A DNA stretch of 64,000 nt from Micromonospora sp. NBRC 110009. GTDB lineage: Bacteria; Actinomycetota; Actinomycetes; Mycobacteriales; Micromonosporaceae. A model generated the notes under the pieces. The model did no database searches and was not told where the DNA came from. It worked only from the letters and a program-made list of their open reading frames with translations. The stretch spans positions 4,898,001-4,962,000 of the forward strand of contig NZ_CP130427.1 of NCBI RefSeq assembly GCF_030518795.1. The letters run 5' to 3'. Shown here piece after piece: positions 7,171 through 15,284 of this stretch. The first letter of the stretch is position 1. Each line of letters begins with the position of its first letter. Both the position numbers and the translations under genes were made by a program.

Positions 7171-9237
7171 ATGGAGCACGAACACCCGGGGGCCGGCCGC
7201 CACGACGGGCACGCCGGATCCGGTGCAGGGCACGACAAGCACGCCGGGCACGACCCGGAGCAGTTCCGGCGGAAGTTCTGGCTCAGCCTGGCGCTGACCC
7301 TGCCCATCGTGGTGACCAGCCACATGGTGATGGACTGGTTCGGCTACTCCCTCGACTTCCCGGGCATCCGCTGGGTCGGTCCCGTCCTGGGCTCGGTCGT
7401 GTTCTGGTACGGCGGCTGGCCGTTCCTGGTCGGCGCCGTCCGCGAGGTCCGGGACCGGGCGCCCGGCATGATGCTGCTGATCTCGCTGGCGATCACCGTC
7501 GCGTACGCCGCCTCGGTGGCGACCAGTCTCGGCCTGTTCGACCTGGACTTCTGGTGGGAGCTGGCGGCGCTGGTGACCATCATGCTCCTCGGGCACTGGC
7601 AGGAGATGAAGGCGATCGGGCAGGCGCAGGGTGCGCTCGCCGCCCTGGCCGCCCTGCTCCCCGACGACGCCGAACGCCTCGACCAGGCGGGACAACCGCA
7701 CCGCGTCTCGGTCGGTGACCTGCGCGTCGGCGACCTGGTGCTGGTCCGCTCCGGCGGCCGGGTCCCCGCCGATGGGCGGATCGAGGAGGGGGCCGCCGAG
7801 CTCGACGAGTCGATGATCACGGGGGAGTCCCGGCCGGTGCCGCGTGCCGCCGGGGACCGGGTGGTCGCCGGCACCGTGGCCACCGACTCCGCGCTGCGGG
7901 TCCGCGTCGCGGCGGTCGGCGAGGACACCGCGCTCGCCGGCATCGGCCGGCTCGTCGCCCAGGCGCAGTCCTCCGGCGGGCGCGCCCAGGCGCTCGCCGA
8001 CCGGTTCGCCGCGCTGCTGTTCTACGTCGCCGCCGTCGCCGGGCTGGCCACCTTCGTCGCCTGGCTCGTGCTCGGCAACACCGACCAGGCCGTGGTCCGC
8101 ACCATCACGGTGCTGGTGATCGCCTGCCCGCACGCCCTCGGGCTGGCCATCCCGCTGGTGGTGGCGCTCTCCACCGCCCTCTCGGCGCGCGCCGGCATCC
8201 TGGTGAAGGACCGGCTCGCCCTGGAGCGGATGCGGACCGTCGACGCGGTCCTGTTCGACAAGACCGGCACCCTCACCAAGGGGAAGCACGCGCTGACCGG
8301 GGTGGCCGCGGCCGGCGGCATGGCCGAGGAGGACGCCCTGCGCGTCGCCGGCGCGGTCGAGGCCGACAGCGAGCACCCGCTCGCCCGGGCGCTGGTCACC
8401 GCCGCCCAGGACCGCGGCCTGCGGGCCACGGCGCGGGACTTCCGGTCGCTGCCCGGCCGGGGGGTCCGCGCGGTGGTCGACGGCGCCGACTGGGCGGTCG
8501 GCGGGCCGGCCCTGCTGCGTGAGCTGCACGCCGAGGTGCCCGACGAGCTGACCCGGGCGGCGGAGGGTTGGTCGGGACGGGGCGCCGCGGTGCTGCACCT
8601 GGTGCGGCTGCCCGCATCGGGCGGTGCGCAGGCGGTCGGCGCGTTCGCCCTGGAGGACGAGGTCCGTCCCGAGGCCCGCGCGGCGATCGCGGAGCTCCGC
8701 GAGCAGGGTGTGCGGAAGATTGTCATGATCACCGGGGACGCCCGGCCCGTCGCCGAGGCGGTCGCCGCCGACCTGGGCTTCCGCCCCGGCGTGGACGAGG
8801 TCTTCGCCGAGGTGCTCCCGGCCGACAAGGACAAGGCGGTCACCGAACTGCAGTCCCGGGGCCTGACCGTGGCCATGGTCGGCGACGGGGTCAACGACGC
8901 CCCGGCCCTGGCCCGGGCCGACGTGGGGGTGGCCATCGGCGCCGGCACCGACGTGGCGATCGAGTCCGCCGGGGTGGTGCTGGCCAGCGACGACCCGCGC
9001 GGCGTCACCGGCATCATCCGGCTCTCCCGGGCGTCGTACCGGAAGATGCGGCAGAACCTGGCCTGGGCGGCCGGCTACAACGTGGTGGCGATCCCGCTCG
9101 CCGCCGGGGTGCTGGCCTGGGCCGGTATCGCGCTCAGCCCGGCGGTCGGCGCGGTGTTGATGTCCGCCTCCACCATCGTGGTGGCGCTCAACGCGCAGCT
9201 GCTCCGCCGGGTCCGCCTCACCCCGGAGCAGAGCTGA
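7171..9237 (+). CDS. copB: Copper-type P1B ATPase (CopB-like)
   Basis: 688 residues. The N-terminus is His-rich (about residues 2-27, HEHPGAGRHDGHAG and onward) and lacks a CxxC domain. TM6 has the CPH motif (~318) that marks P1B-3 enzymes for Cu(II)/Cu(I)/Ag export; TM7 GYN and TM8 MSASTxxVALNA also fit. The catalytic DKTGTLT is at ~363, TGES in the actuator domain, HP in EADSEHPLA, and GDGVNDAP near the C-terminus. The ATG at 7171 has GGAGG and GGAG upstream. It lies just behind a CsoR-like operator. Confidence 0.93.
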   Translation: MEHEHPGAGRHDGHAGSGAGHDKHAGHDPEQFRRKFWLSLALTLPIVVTSHMVMDWFGYSLDFPGIRWVGPVLGSVVFWYGGWPFLVGAVREVRDRAPGMMLLISLAITVAYAASVATSLGLFDLDFWWELAALVTIMLLGHWQEMKAIGQAQGALAALAALLPDDAERLDQAGQPHRVSVGDLRVGDLVLVRSGGRVPADGRIEEGAAELDESMITGESRPVPRAAGDRVVAGTVATDSALRVRVAAVGEDTALAGIGRLVAQAQSSGGRAQALADRFAALLFYVAAVAGLATFVAWLVLGNTDQAVVRTITVLVIACPHALGLAIPLVVALSTALSARAGILVKDRLALERMRTVDAVLFDKTGTLTKGKHALTGVAAAGGMAEEDALRVAGAVEADSEHPLARALVTAAQDRGLRATARDFRSLPGRGVRAVVDGADWAVGGPALLRELHAEVPDELTRAAEGWSGRGAAVLHLVRLPASGGAQAVGAFALEDEVRPEARAAIAELREQGVRKIVMITGDARPVAEAVAADLGFRPGVDEVFAEVLPADKDKAVTELQSRGLTVAMVGDGVNDAPALARADVGVAIGAGTDVAIESAGVVLASDDPRGVTGIIRLSRASYRKMRQNLAWAAGYNVVAIPLAAGVLAWAGIALSPAVGAVLMSASTIVVALNAQLLRRVRLTPEQS

Positions 9238-9244
9238 CGGCCGC

Positions 9245-9616
9245 TCAGCGGGTCGGGGCGTGCGCGGCCAGGTCGCCGCTGGCGTGGTCGGGCAGGTCGC
9301 GGTCGGTGTGGTCGGCGTGGAAGAGCGCCTCGGCGAGCAGCGCCCGGACGTGCACGTCGGCCGCCGAGTAGTAGACGAAGGTGCCCTCGCGGCGGCCGCG
9401 GACCAGCCCGGCCAGGCGCAGCTTGGCCAGGTGCTGGCTCACCGCCGTGGGGGCCGCCCCGACCAGCTCGGCCAGGCAGGCGACCGAGGACTCGCCCTGG
9501 AGCAGCGCCCAGAGGATCTTGATGCGGGTCGGATCGGCGAGCATCCGGAAGCTCTCGGCCGCGAGGTGGACCTGTTCGTCGTCGGGCATCCGGAACTCCG
9601 GCAGGGAGGTGTGCAC
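9245..9616 (-). CDS. ArsR/SmtB-family metal-sensing repressor
   Basis: 123 residues with a winged helix: FRMLADPTRIKILWALLQGE, LVGAAPTAVSQHLAKLRLAGLV (recognition helix) and RREGTFVYYSAAD (wing). The C-terminal helix has several His and Asp residues (FHADHTDRDLPDHASGDLAAH), typical of SmtB/NmtR/KmtR-type sensors that bind Zn, Ni or Co at an alpha-5 site. It is divergent from a P1B-4-type ATPase with an inverted repeat between them, so it probably represses that exporter until metal binds. The GTG start is used; an ATG nine codons later (MPDDEQV) is a possible alternative. Confidence 0.88.
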   Translation of the reverse strand: MHTSLPEFRMPDDEQVHLAAESFRMLADPTRIKILWALLQGESSVACLAELVGAAPTAVSQHLAKLRLAGLVRGRREGTFVYYSAADVHVRALLAEALFHADHTDRDLPDHASGDLAAHAPTR

Positions 9617-9659
9617 CCGCCCAGCCTAGCCCTCCTCCTTGGCTGCTTGGCTGACTGAA

Positions 9660-9681
9660 TACCTGCGAACTGATGCAGGTA
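9660..9681. promoter_or_regulatory. Inverted repeat, candidate ArsR operator
   Basis: TACCTGC (9660-9666) and GCAGGTA (9675-9681) form a perfect 7-bp inverted repeat with an 8-nt spacer. It lies between the divergent ArsR-type and P1B-4 ATPase genes. Position and symmetry suggest the repressor's operator. It covers the first possible ATG (9673) of the ATPase, which argues for the later GTG start. Confidence 0.55.
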
Positions 9682-9693
9682 GTGTGCCAACCC

Positions 9694-11661
9694 GTGACCC
9701 TCACTACCGATCCCCGCCCGGCGGCGCCCACCGCCGCCTCCGACGCGCGCCGCCGCGGACTCGCGGCCCGGCTCTGGGCGCTGACCGAGGTGCGCTGGGC
9801 GGCGGCGGCCACCCTGCTCTTCGCCCTGGGCGTCCTGGCCCAGCTCGCCGACGCGCCCGCCCCGGTCTGGTGGACCCTCTATCTCGCCTGCTACGCCACC
9901 GGCGGGTGGGAGCCGGCGCTCGCCGGGCTCCGCGCACTGCGTGCCCGGACCCTCGACGTCGACCTGCTGATGATCGTCGCGGCCCTCGGCGCGGCCGGCA
10001 TCGGGCAGGTCCTCGACGGCGCCCTGCTGATCGTCATCTTCGCCACCTCGGGAGCGCTCGAGGCGTTCGCCACCGCCCGCACCGCGGACTCCGTCCGCGC
10101 CCTGCTCGACCTCGCCCCCGAACGGGCTGCCCGGGTCCGCGCCGACGGCGTCGAGGAGGTCGTCCCCACCGCCGACCTGGACGTCGGTGACGTGATCCGG
10201 GTCCGCCCCGGTGAGCGCATCGGCGCCGACGCGGTGGTGGTCGACGGGGCCAGCGACGTCGACCAGGCCGGGGTGACCGGCGAGCCGCTGCCCGCGCCGA
10301 AGCACCCCGGCGACGAGGTCTACGCGGGCACGGTGAACGGAGCGGGCAGCCTGCTCGCCCGGGTGCACCGACCGGCGGCCGAGTCGGTGGTGGCCCGGAT
10401 CGTCGCCTTGGTCGAGGAGGCGTCGGCCACCAAGGCGCGTACCCAGCTCTTCATCGAGAAGGTGGAGCAGCGGTACTCGGTCGGCGTGGTCGTGGCCACC
10501 CTGGCGTTGTTCGCCGTGCCGCTGGCCTTCGGCGCGGCGCTGCAACCGACGCTGCTGCGCGCGATGACCTTCATGATCGTCGCGTCGCCCTGCGCGGTGG
10601 TGCTCGCCACCATGCCGCCGTTGCTCTCCGCCATCGCCCTGGCCGGCCGGCACGGCGTGCTGGTCAAGTCGGCCGTCGTGGTGGAGCGGCTGGCCGACAC
10701 CGACCTGGTGGTGTTCGACAAGACCGGCACGCTGACCGAGGGCACGCCCCGGGTGGCCGAGGTCAACCCGGTGCCCGACGGACCGGACGAGCCCACGCTG
10801 CTCCGGCTGGCCGCGGCCGCCGAGCAGCCCAGCGAGCACCCGCTCGCCGGGGCGCTGCTGGCCGCCGCCCGGGAGCGGGGACTGACCCTGCCGCCCGCCG
10901 CCGACTTCACCGCCACCCCCGGCCGGGGCGTCGCCGCGACCGTGGCCGGCCACCGGGTCCTGGTCGGCAGCCCTGCGCTGCTCGACGGGTCCGCCCCGAC
11001 ACCCGCGGCGCGGCTGGTCGACGCCGCGCAGGCGTCGGGGCGTACCGCCGTCGTGGTGCAGGTCGACGGCGCGGTGGCCGGGGTCCTGGGCCTGGCGGAC
11101 CGGGCCCGGCCCGCAGCGGCGGAGACCGTCGCGGCGCTCACCAGCCTCACCGGGTCCCGCCCGGCGCTGCTCACCGGCGACAACGCCGGCGCGGCCGGCC
11201 GGCTCGCCGCCGACACCGGCATCACCGAGGTACACGCCGGCCTGCTCCCCGAGGACAAGGTGGACCGGGTCCGCGCCCGGCAGCGCGACGGCCGGCGGGT
11301 GCTGCTCGTCGGCGACGGGATCAACGACGCCCCCGCGCTCGCCGCGGCCGACACCGGCGTGGCGATGGGGCGCCACGGCTCCGACCTGGCCCTGCGTACC
11401 GCGGACGCCGTGCTGGTCCGCGACGACCTCGCCGCGCTCCCCGCCCTGCTCGGGCTGGCCCGCCGGGCCCGCCGGCTCGTCGTGGCCAACCTGGTCGTCG
11501 CGGCGACCTTCATCGTGGTGCTGGTCACCTGGGACCTGGTCGGGCACCTGCCGCTGCCGCTCGGCGTCGCGGGGCACGAGGGGTCCACCATCATCGTCGG
11601 CCTCAACGGGCTGCGCCTGCTGAGCTCCCGGGCCTGGCGGCGGGCGGGGGAGACGCGGTGA
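9694..11661 (+). CDS. P1B-4-type heavy-metal ATPase (CtpD/CoaT-like, Co/Fe export)
   Basis: 655 residues from GTG 9694; a longer form from ATG 9673 would start inside the putative operator. It has no N-terminal metal-binding domain, six to eight membrane helices, SPC in TM6 (~297), DKTGTLT at ~343, SEHPLA, GDGINDAP, and AGHEGSTIIVGLNG in the last membrane helix. SPC plus HEG(S/G) in the last helix defines the P1B-4 group, which exports Co(II) and/or Fe(II). The divergent ArsR-type gene fits metal-induced expression. A TAGTGT box at 9680-9685 could give a transcript starting at about the GTG, so translation may be leaderless. Confidence 0.9.
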   Translation: MTLTTDPRPAAPTAASDARRRGLAARLWALTEVRWAAAATLLFALGVLAQLADAPAPVWWTLYLACYATGGWEPALAGLRALRARTLDVDLLMIVAALGAAGIGQVLDGALLIVIFATSGALEAFATARTADSVRALLDLAPERAARVRADGVEEVVPTADLDVGDVIRVRPGERIGADAVVVDGASDVDQAGVTGEPLPAPKHPGDEVYAGTVNGAGSLLARVHRPAAESVVARIVALVEEASATKARTQLFIEKVEQRYSVGVVVATLALFAVPLAFGAALQPTLLRAMTFMIVASPCAVVLATMPPLLSAIALAGRHGVLVKSAVVVERLADTDLVVFDKTGTLTEGTPRVAEVNPVPDGPDEPTLLRLAAAAEQPSEHPLAGALLAAARERGLTLPPAADFTATPGRGVAATVAGHRVLVGSPALLDGSAPTPAARLVDAAQASGRTAVVVQVDGAVAGVLGLADRARPAAAETVAALTSLTGSRPALLTGDNAGAAGRLAADTGITEVHAGLLPEDKVDRVRARQRDGRRVLLVGDGINDAPALAAADTGVAMGRHGSDLALRTADAVLVRDDLAALPALLGLARRARRLVVANLVVAATFIVVLVTWDLVGHLPLPLGVAGHEGSTIIVGLNGLRLLSSRAWRRAGETR

Positions 11662-11771
11662 GCCGGCGCCGCCGCCGATCGCAACTGCGACGCGTCCGCC
11701 GATCAGATGCTCGCCATTGCGAGGGTTGGCCGCCCTTCCCTGTGGCAGCTGCCCGACGTTAGGGTGATCGG

Positions 11772-12173
11772 GTGACGGTGTTCCGGATCGGTGAGGCCGC
11801 CGAACTGCTCGGGGTCAGCGCGGACACGGTCCGCCGCTGGATCGACGCCGGACGGCTCCCGGCCACCCGCGACGAGCACGGGCACCGGGTCGTCGACGGG
11901 GCCGACCTGGCCGCGTTCGTCCGCGCCCCGGGCCACCCCGAGTTGTCGTCCGCCCGCAACCGGCTGCGCGGCATCGTCACCGCCGTCGTCAAGGACACCG
12001 TGATGGCCCAGGTCGACATCCAGGCCGGGCCGTTCCGGATCGTCTCGCTGATGAGCCGCGAGGCGGTCGACGACCTCGACCTCCAGGTCGGCTCGGTGGC
12101 CGTCGCCGTGATCAAGTCGACCACCGTGGTGGTGGAACGCGCCCCCGCCCCGAAGGGAAGGACCAGCCCGTGA
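11772..12173 (+). CDS. HTH-TOBE molybdate-responsive regulator
   Basis: 133 residues. The first ~60 form a MerR/excisionase-type helix-turn-helix (FRIGEAAELLGVSADTVRRWIDAGRLPATRDEHGHRVV); the last ~65 form a TOBE/molbindin domain (SARNRLRGIVTAVVKDTVMAQVDIQAGPFRIVSLMSREAVDDL). TOBE domains bind molybdate or tungstate, so this is likely the oxyanion-sensing regulator or storage protein of the molybdate uptake operon. Its stop overlaps the modA start by 4 bp (GTGA), making it the first gene of the operon. Confidence 0.88.
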   Translation: MTVFRIGEAAELLGVSADTVRRWIDAGRLPATRDEHGHRVVDGADLAAFVRAPGHPELSSARNRLRGIVTAVVKDTVMAQVDIQAGPFRIVSLMSREAVDDLDLQVGSVAVAVIKSTTVVVERAPAPKGRTSP

Positions 12174-12952
12174 CCGTACGGTGGATCCGCACCGCCCTCG
12201 CCGGAGTGGCCGCGCTGACCCTCGGCCTGGCCGGGTGCGGCGGCGACGAGCCGGCCGCACCGGACGGCGGGGGGCAGGTGACCGTCTTCGCCGCCGCCTC
12301 GCTCACCGAGTCCTTCACGAAGCTCGGCAAGGACTTCGAGGCCGCGCATCGCGGCACCAGCGTCACGTTCAACTTCGCCGGCAGTTCGGCGCTCGCCACC
12401 CAGATCACCCAGGGCGCCCCCGCCGACGTCTTCGCCGCCGCCTCACCGGCCACCATGAAGACGGTCACCGACGCCGGCGATGCCGCCGGCACCCCGGTCA
12501 CCCTGGTGCGCAACCAGCTCGTGATCGCCGTACCCAAGGGGAACCCCCGCAAGGTCACCGGCCTGGCCGACCTGGCCCGGCCGGGGGTGAAGGTGGCGCT
12601 CTGCGCGGAGCAGGTGCCCTGCGGCGCGGCGGCCCGCACCGCCCTCGACGTGGCCGGCGTGCGGCTCACCCCGGCCACCCTGGAGCAGGACGTCAAGGGC
12701 GCCCTGGCCAAGGTGAAGCTCGGCGAGGTCGAGGCCGCGCTGGTCTACCGCACCGACGCCCGCTCGGCCGCCGCCGACCTGGACGGCGTCGAGTTCCCCG
12801 AGTCGGCCCGCGCGGTCAACGACTACCCGATCGTCGTGCTCAAGAACGCCGGCAACCCGGACGGCGCCCGGGCCTTCGTCGACTACGTCCGCTCCGACGC
12901 CGGCCGCGCGGTGCTCACGGCCGCCGGCTTCCAGGCACCGTCGTCCCAGTGA
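12170..12952 (+). CDS. modA: Molybdate ABC transporter substrate-binding lipoprotein ModA
   Basis: 260 residues: lipoprotein signal peptide with lipobox LAGC (Cys ~23), a Gly/Pro-rich linker, then the ModA fold beginning VTVFAAASLTESF. Ser in AAASL and FAGSS, APADVFAAAS, and the late VEAALVYRTDA contribute to the oxyanion pocket and family pattern. It captures molybdate outside the membrane and delivers it to ModB. GTG start inside the upstream stop; its own stop overlaps the modB GTG by 4 bp. Confidence 0.95.
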   Translation: MTVRWIRTALAGVAALTLGLAGCGGDEPAAPDGGGQVTVFAAASLTESFTKLGKDFEAAHRGTSVTFNFAGSSALATQITQGAPADVFAAASPATMKTVTDAGDAAGTPVTLVRNQLVIAVPKGNPRKVTGLADLARPGVKVALCAEQVPCGAAARTALDVAGVRLTPATLEQDVKGALAKVKLGEVEAALVYRTDARSAAADLDGVEFPESARAVNDYPIVVLKNAGNPDGARAFVDYVRSDAGRAVLTAAGFQAPSSQ

Positions 12953-13812
12953 CCCGATTCGTCGACCCGGTGACCCGGCCCGCCGAACCGGTGCGCCCAC
13001 CTGCCGAGCCGCTGACCCGCCCCGCCGCGCCCCGGCAACGGGTGCCGCTCGCCCTGCTGCTCCCCGCCGGCCTCGGGCTGCTCTTCCTCGTCCTGCCGCT
13101 GCTCGGGCTGCTGGTCCGGGCGCCGTGGACCAGCCTGCCCCGGCGACTTGCCGAGCCGGGCGTGCTCACCGCGCTGCGGCTCTCCCTGGAGACCGCCACC
13201 CTGGCGACCCTGCTCTGCGTCGCCCTCGGCGTACCCCTGGCGTGGCTGCTCGCCCGGGTCGAGTTCCCCGGCCGGCGACTGGTCCGGGCCCTGGTCACCG
13301 TGCCGCTGGTGCTGCCGCCGGTGGTCGGCGGGGTGGCGCTGCTGCTGGTCTTCGGCCGGCGCGGCCTGCTCGGCTCCTGGCTGGACAGCGCCTTCGGGGT
13401 GACCCTGCCGTTCACCACCGCCGGGGTGGTGCTCGCCGAGGCGTTCGTCGCCATGCCGTTCCTGGTGATCGCCGTCGAGGGGGCGCTGCGCGGGGCCGAC
13501 CGCCGCTACGAGGAGGCGGCGGCGACCCTGGGCGCCGGCCGCTGGACCACCTTCACCCACGTCACGCTGCCGCTGGTCGCCCCGGGCGTCGCGGCCGGCG
13601 CGGTGCTCTGCTGGGCCCGCGCGCTCGGCGAGTTCGGCGCGACCATCACCTTCGCCGGCAACTATCCCGGCCGGACGCAGACCATGCCGCTCGCCGTCTA
13701 CCTGGCCCTGGAGACCGACCTCCAGGCCGCGATCGTGCTCAGCCTCATCCTGCTCACCGTCTCGGTCGCCATCCTCGCCGGCCTGCGCGACCGCTGGATC
13801 GGCACGGCGTGA
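12949..13812 (+). CDS. modB: Molybdate ABC transporter permease ModB
   Basis: 287 residues. After a Pro-rich cytoplasmic leader of ~35 residues there are five to six membrane helices; the EAA loop that docks on the ATPase is EEAAATLGAGRWTTF followed by HVTLPLVAPGVAAG. The family helix ALGEFGATITFAGN follows. The GTG start overlaps the modA stop by 4 bp; the frame is open further upstream, but that part lies antisense-shifted inside modA and is not protein-like. The stop overlaps the modC GTG. Confidence 0.94.
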   Translation: MTRFVDPVTRPAEPVRPPAEPLTRPAAPRQRVPLALLLPAGLGLLFLVLPLLGLLVRAPWTSLPRRLAEPGVLTALRLSLETATLATLLCVALGVPLAWLLARVEFPGRRLVRALVTVPLVLPPVVGGVALLLVFGRRGLLGSWLDSAFGVTLPFTTAGVVLAEAFVAMPFLVIAVEGALRGADRRYEEAAATLGAGRWTTFTHVTLPLVAPGVAAGAVLCWARALGEFGATITFAGNYPGRTQTMPLAVYLALETDLQAAIVLSLILLTVSVAILAGLRDRWIGTA

Positions 13813-14870
13813 CCGCCGCGCCCCTGCTCGACGCGCACCTGGTCACCGACCGCGGCGCCTTCCACCTCGACGTCCGGCTGCGGATCGCCGCCGGGGAGGT
13901 GGTCGCGCTGCTCGGCCCGAACGGCGCCGGCAAGACCTCCGCCCTGCGGACGCTGGCCGGCCTGCACCCGCTCACCGCCGGCCACCTCACCCTGGCCGGC
14001 GTCGACCTGGACCGGCCCGACCGGCGGGTGTGGCTCCCGCCGGAGCGGCGGCCGGTCGGCGTGGTGTTCCAGGACTACCTGCTCTTCCCGCACCTCAGCG
14101 CGCTGGACAACGTCGCGTTCGGGCCGCGCCGGCACGGCGCCGACCGGCGGGCCGCCCGGGCACGGGCGCAGGCCTGGCTGGACCGGGTGGGCCTGAGCGG
14201 GCAGGCCCGGCACAAGCCCCGGCAGCTCTCCGGCGGCCAGGCCCAGCGCGTCGCCCTGGCCCGCGCCCTCGCCGTGGAACCGACCCTGCTGCTGCTCGAC
14301 GAGCCGCTCGCCGCCCTCGACGCGCGGACCCGGCTGGACACCCGCGCCGAACTCCAGCGGCACCTCGGCGACCATCCCGGCGCCACCCTGCTGGTCACCC
14401 ACGACCCGCTCGACGCGCTGGTGCTCGCCGACCGGCTGGTCATCGTCGAACACGGGCGGGTGGTGCAGGAGGGGGACGCGGCCACCGTCACCGCCCGCCC
14501 CCGCACCGACTACGTGGCCCGGCTGGTCGGCCTCAACCTGCACCGGGGACGCGCCGACGGGCACCAGGTCACCGTCGGCGGGCTCACGCTCACCGCGGCG
14601 GACACGGTGCACGGGGACGCCTTCGTCGCCTTCCCGCCGGCCGCCGTCGCGCTGCACCTGACCCGCCCCGACGGCAGCCCGCGCAACGTCTGGCCGGCCA
14701 CCGTGTCCGGGGTGCAGCGGCACGGCGACAACCTGCGCGTCCAACTGGACGGCCCGGTCGTCGTGGCCGCCGACGTCACGCCCGCCGCGGCCGCCCACCT
14801 GCGGCTGCACCCCGGGCAGCCGGTCTGGGCCGCGGTGAAGGCGGCGGAGACCCGGGCGTACGCGGCGTGA
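13809..14870 (+). CDS. modC: Molybdate ABC transporter ATP-binding protein ModC
   Basis: 353 residues. Walker A GPNGAGKTS (~37), Q-loop VFQDYLLFPHLS, signature LSGGQAQRVALARAL, Walker B LLLLDEPLAALD and switch His in LLVTHDPLDA form a complete nucleotide-binding domain. A C-terminal TOBE-like part (about 235-353) is typical of ModC, which can be trans-inhibited by molybdate. The GTG start overlaps the modB stop (GTGA). It completes a regulator-modABC operon. Possible users of the molybdenum include the sulfite-oxidase-type enzyme at ~40.1-41.4 kb. Confidence 0.95.
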   Translation: MTAAPLLDAHLVTDRGAFHLDVRLRIAAGEVVALLGPNGAGKTSALRTLAGLHPLTAGHLTLAGVDLDRPDRRVWLPPERRPVGVVFQDYLLFPHLSALDNVAFGPRRHGADRRAARARAQAWLDRVGLSGQARHKPRQLSGGQAQRVALARALAVEPTLLLLDEPLAALDARTRLDTRAELQRHLGDHPGATLLVTHDPLDALVLADRLVIVEHGRVVQEGDAATVTARPRTDYVARLVGLNLHRGRADGHQVTVGGLTLTAADTVHGDAFVAFPPAAVALHLTRPDGSPRNVWPATVSGVQRHGDNLRVQLDGPVVVAADVTPAAAAHLRLHPGQPVWAAVKAAETRAYAA

Positions 14871-14967
14871 CGGACGCCTCTGGCCGTTCGTTGGTCGGTG
14901 GAGGGAGGCTTGACCTGGGGGTCTGGCCGGTCAATGACCAGGGCAGCGACGAGGAGAGGGGAACGGG

Positions 14968-15255
14968 GTGTCCGACACGACTCACAGTCGGTCCAGCCAT
15001 GAGGCCGTCCTGCCGGACGACGTGACCGATCCGCTGCTGTGGCGGACGGCCTACGACGTGGCCACCGCGCACGAGCCGGACGAGACCGGCCACTGTCCCA
15101 GCCTGCTCTGCGGCGGCCAGGCCGCGCCCTGCGACACGCTGGTCGACGCTCGCCGGGCGATGCGCCTGGCCCGGGGCGGCGCGGCGGCCGAGCGGCGGAC
15201 GCCGTCCCGCGACGCGTCGGCCCCGGCCCGGAACCGGCGTCGCGAGGCGGCCTGA
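14968..15255 (+). CDS. Conserved hypothetical protein, 95 residues
   Basis: Starts at GTG after GAGGAGAGGGG. It has the segment DPLLWRTAYDVATAHEPDETGHCPSLLCGGQAAPCDTLVDARRAM, where one His and three Cys could make a small metal site, and an Arg-rich tail. No membrane segment. This looks like a real actinomycete small protein, but I cannot assign a family. It lies alone between modC and the convergent LtaS-like gene. Confidence 0.65.
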   Translation: MSDTTHSRSSHEAVLPDDVTDPLLWRTAYDVATAHEPDETGHCPSLLCGGQAAPCDTLVDARRAMRLARGGAAAERRTPSRDASAPARNRRREAA

Positions 15256-15284
15256 CCGACCGCCCCGTCCCCAGGGTGCGTGCG

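Noticed and set aside
11662..12170. Possible molybdenum-cofactor riboswitch before the mod operon.
   Set aside because: The gap before the regulator gene is only 110 bases and shows no Moco-type core; control by the HTH-TOBE protein is simpler.
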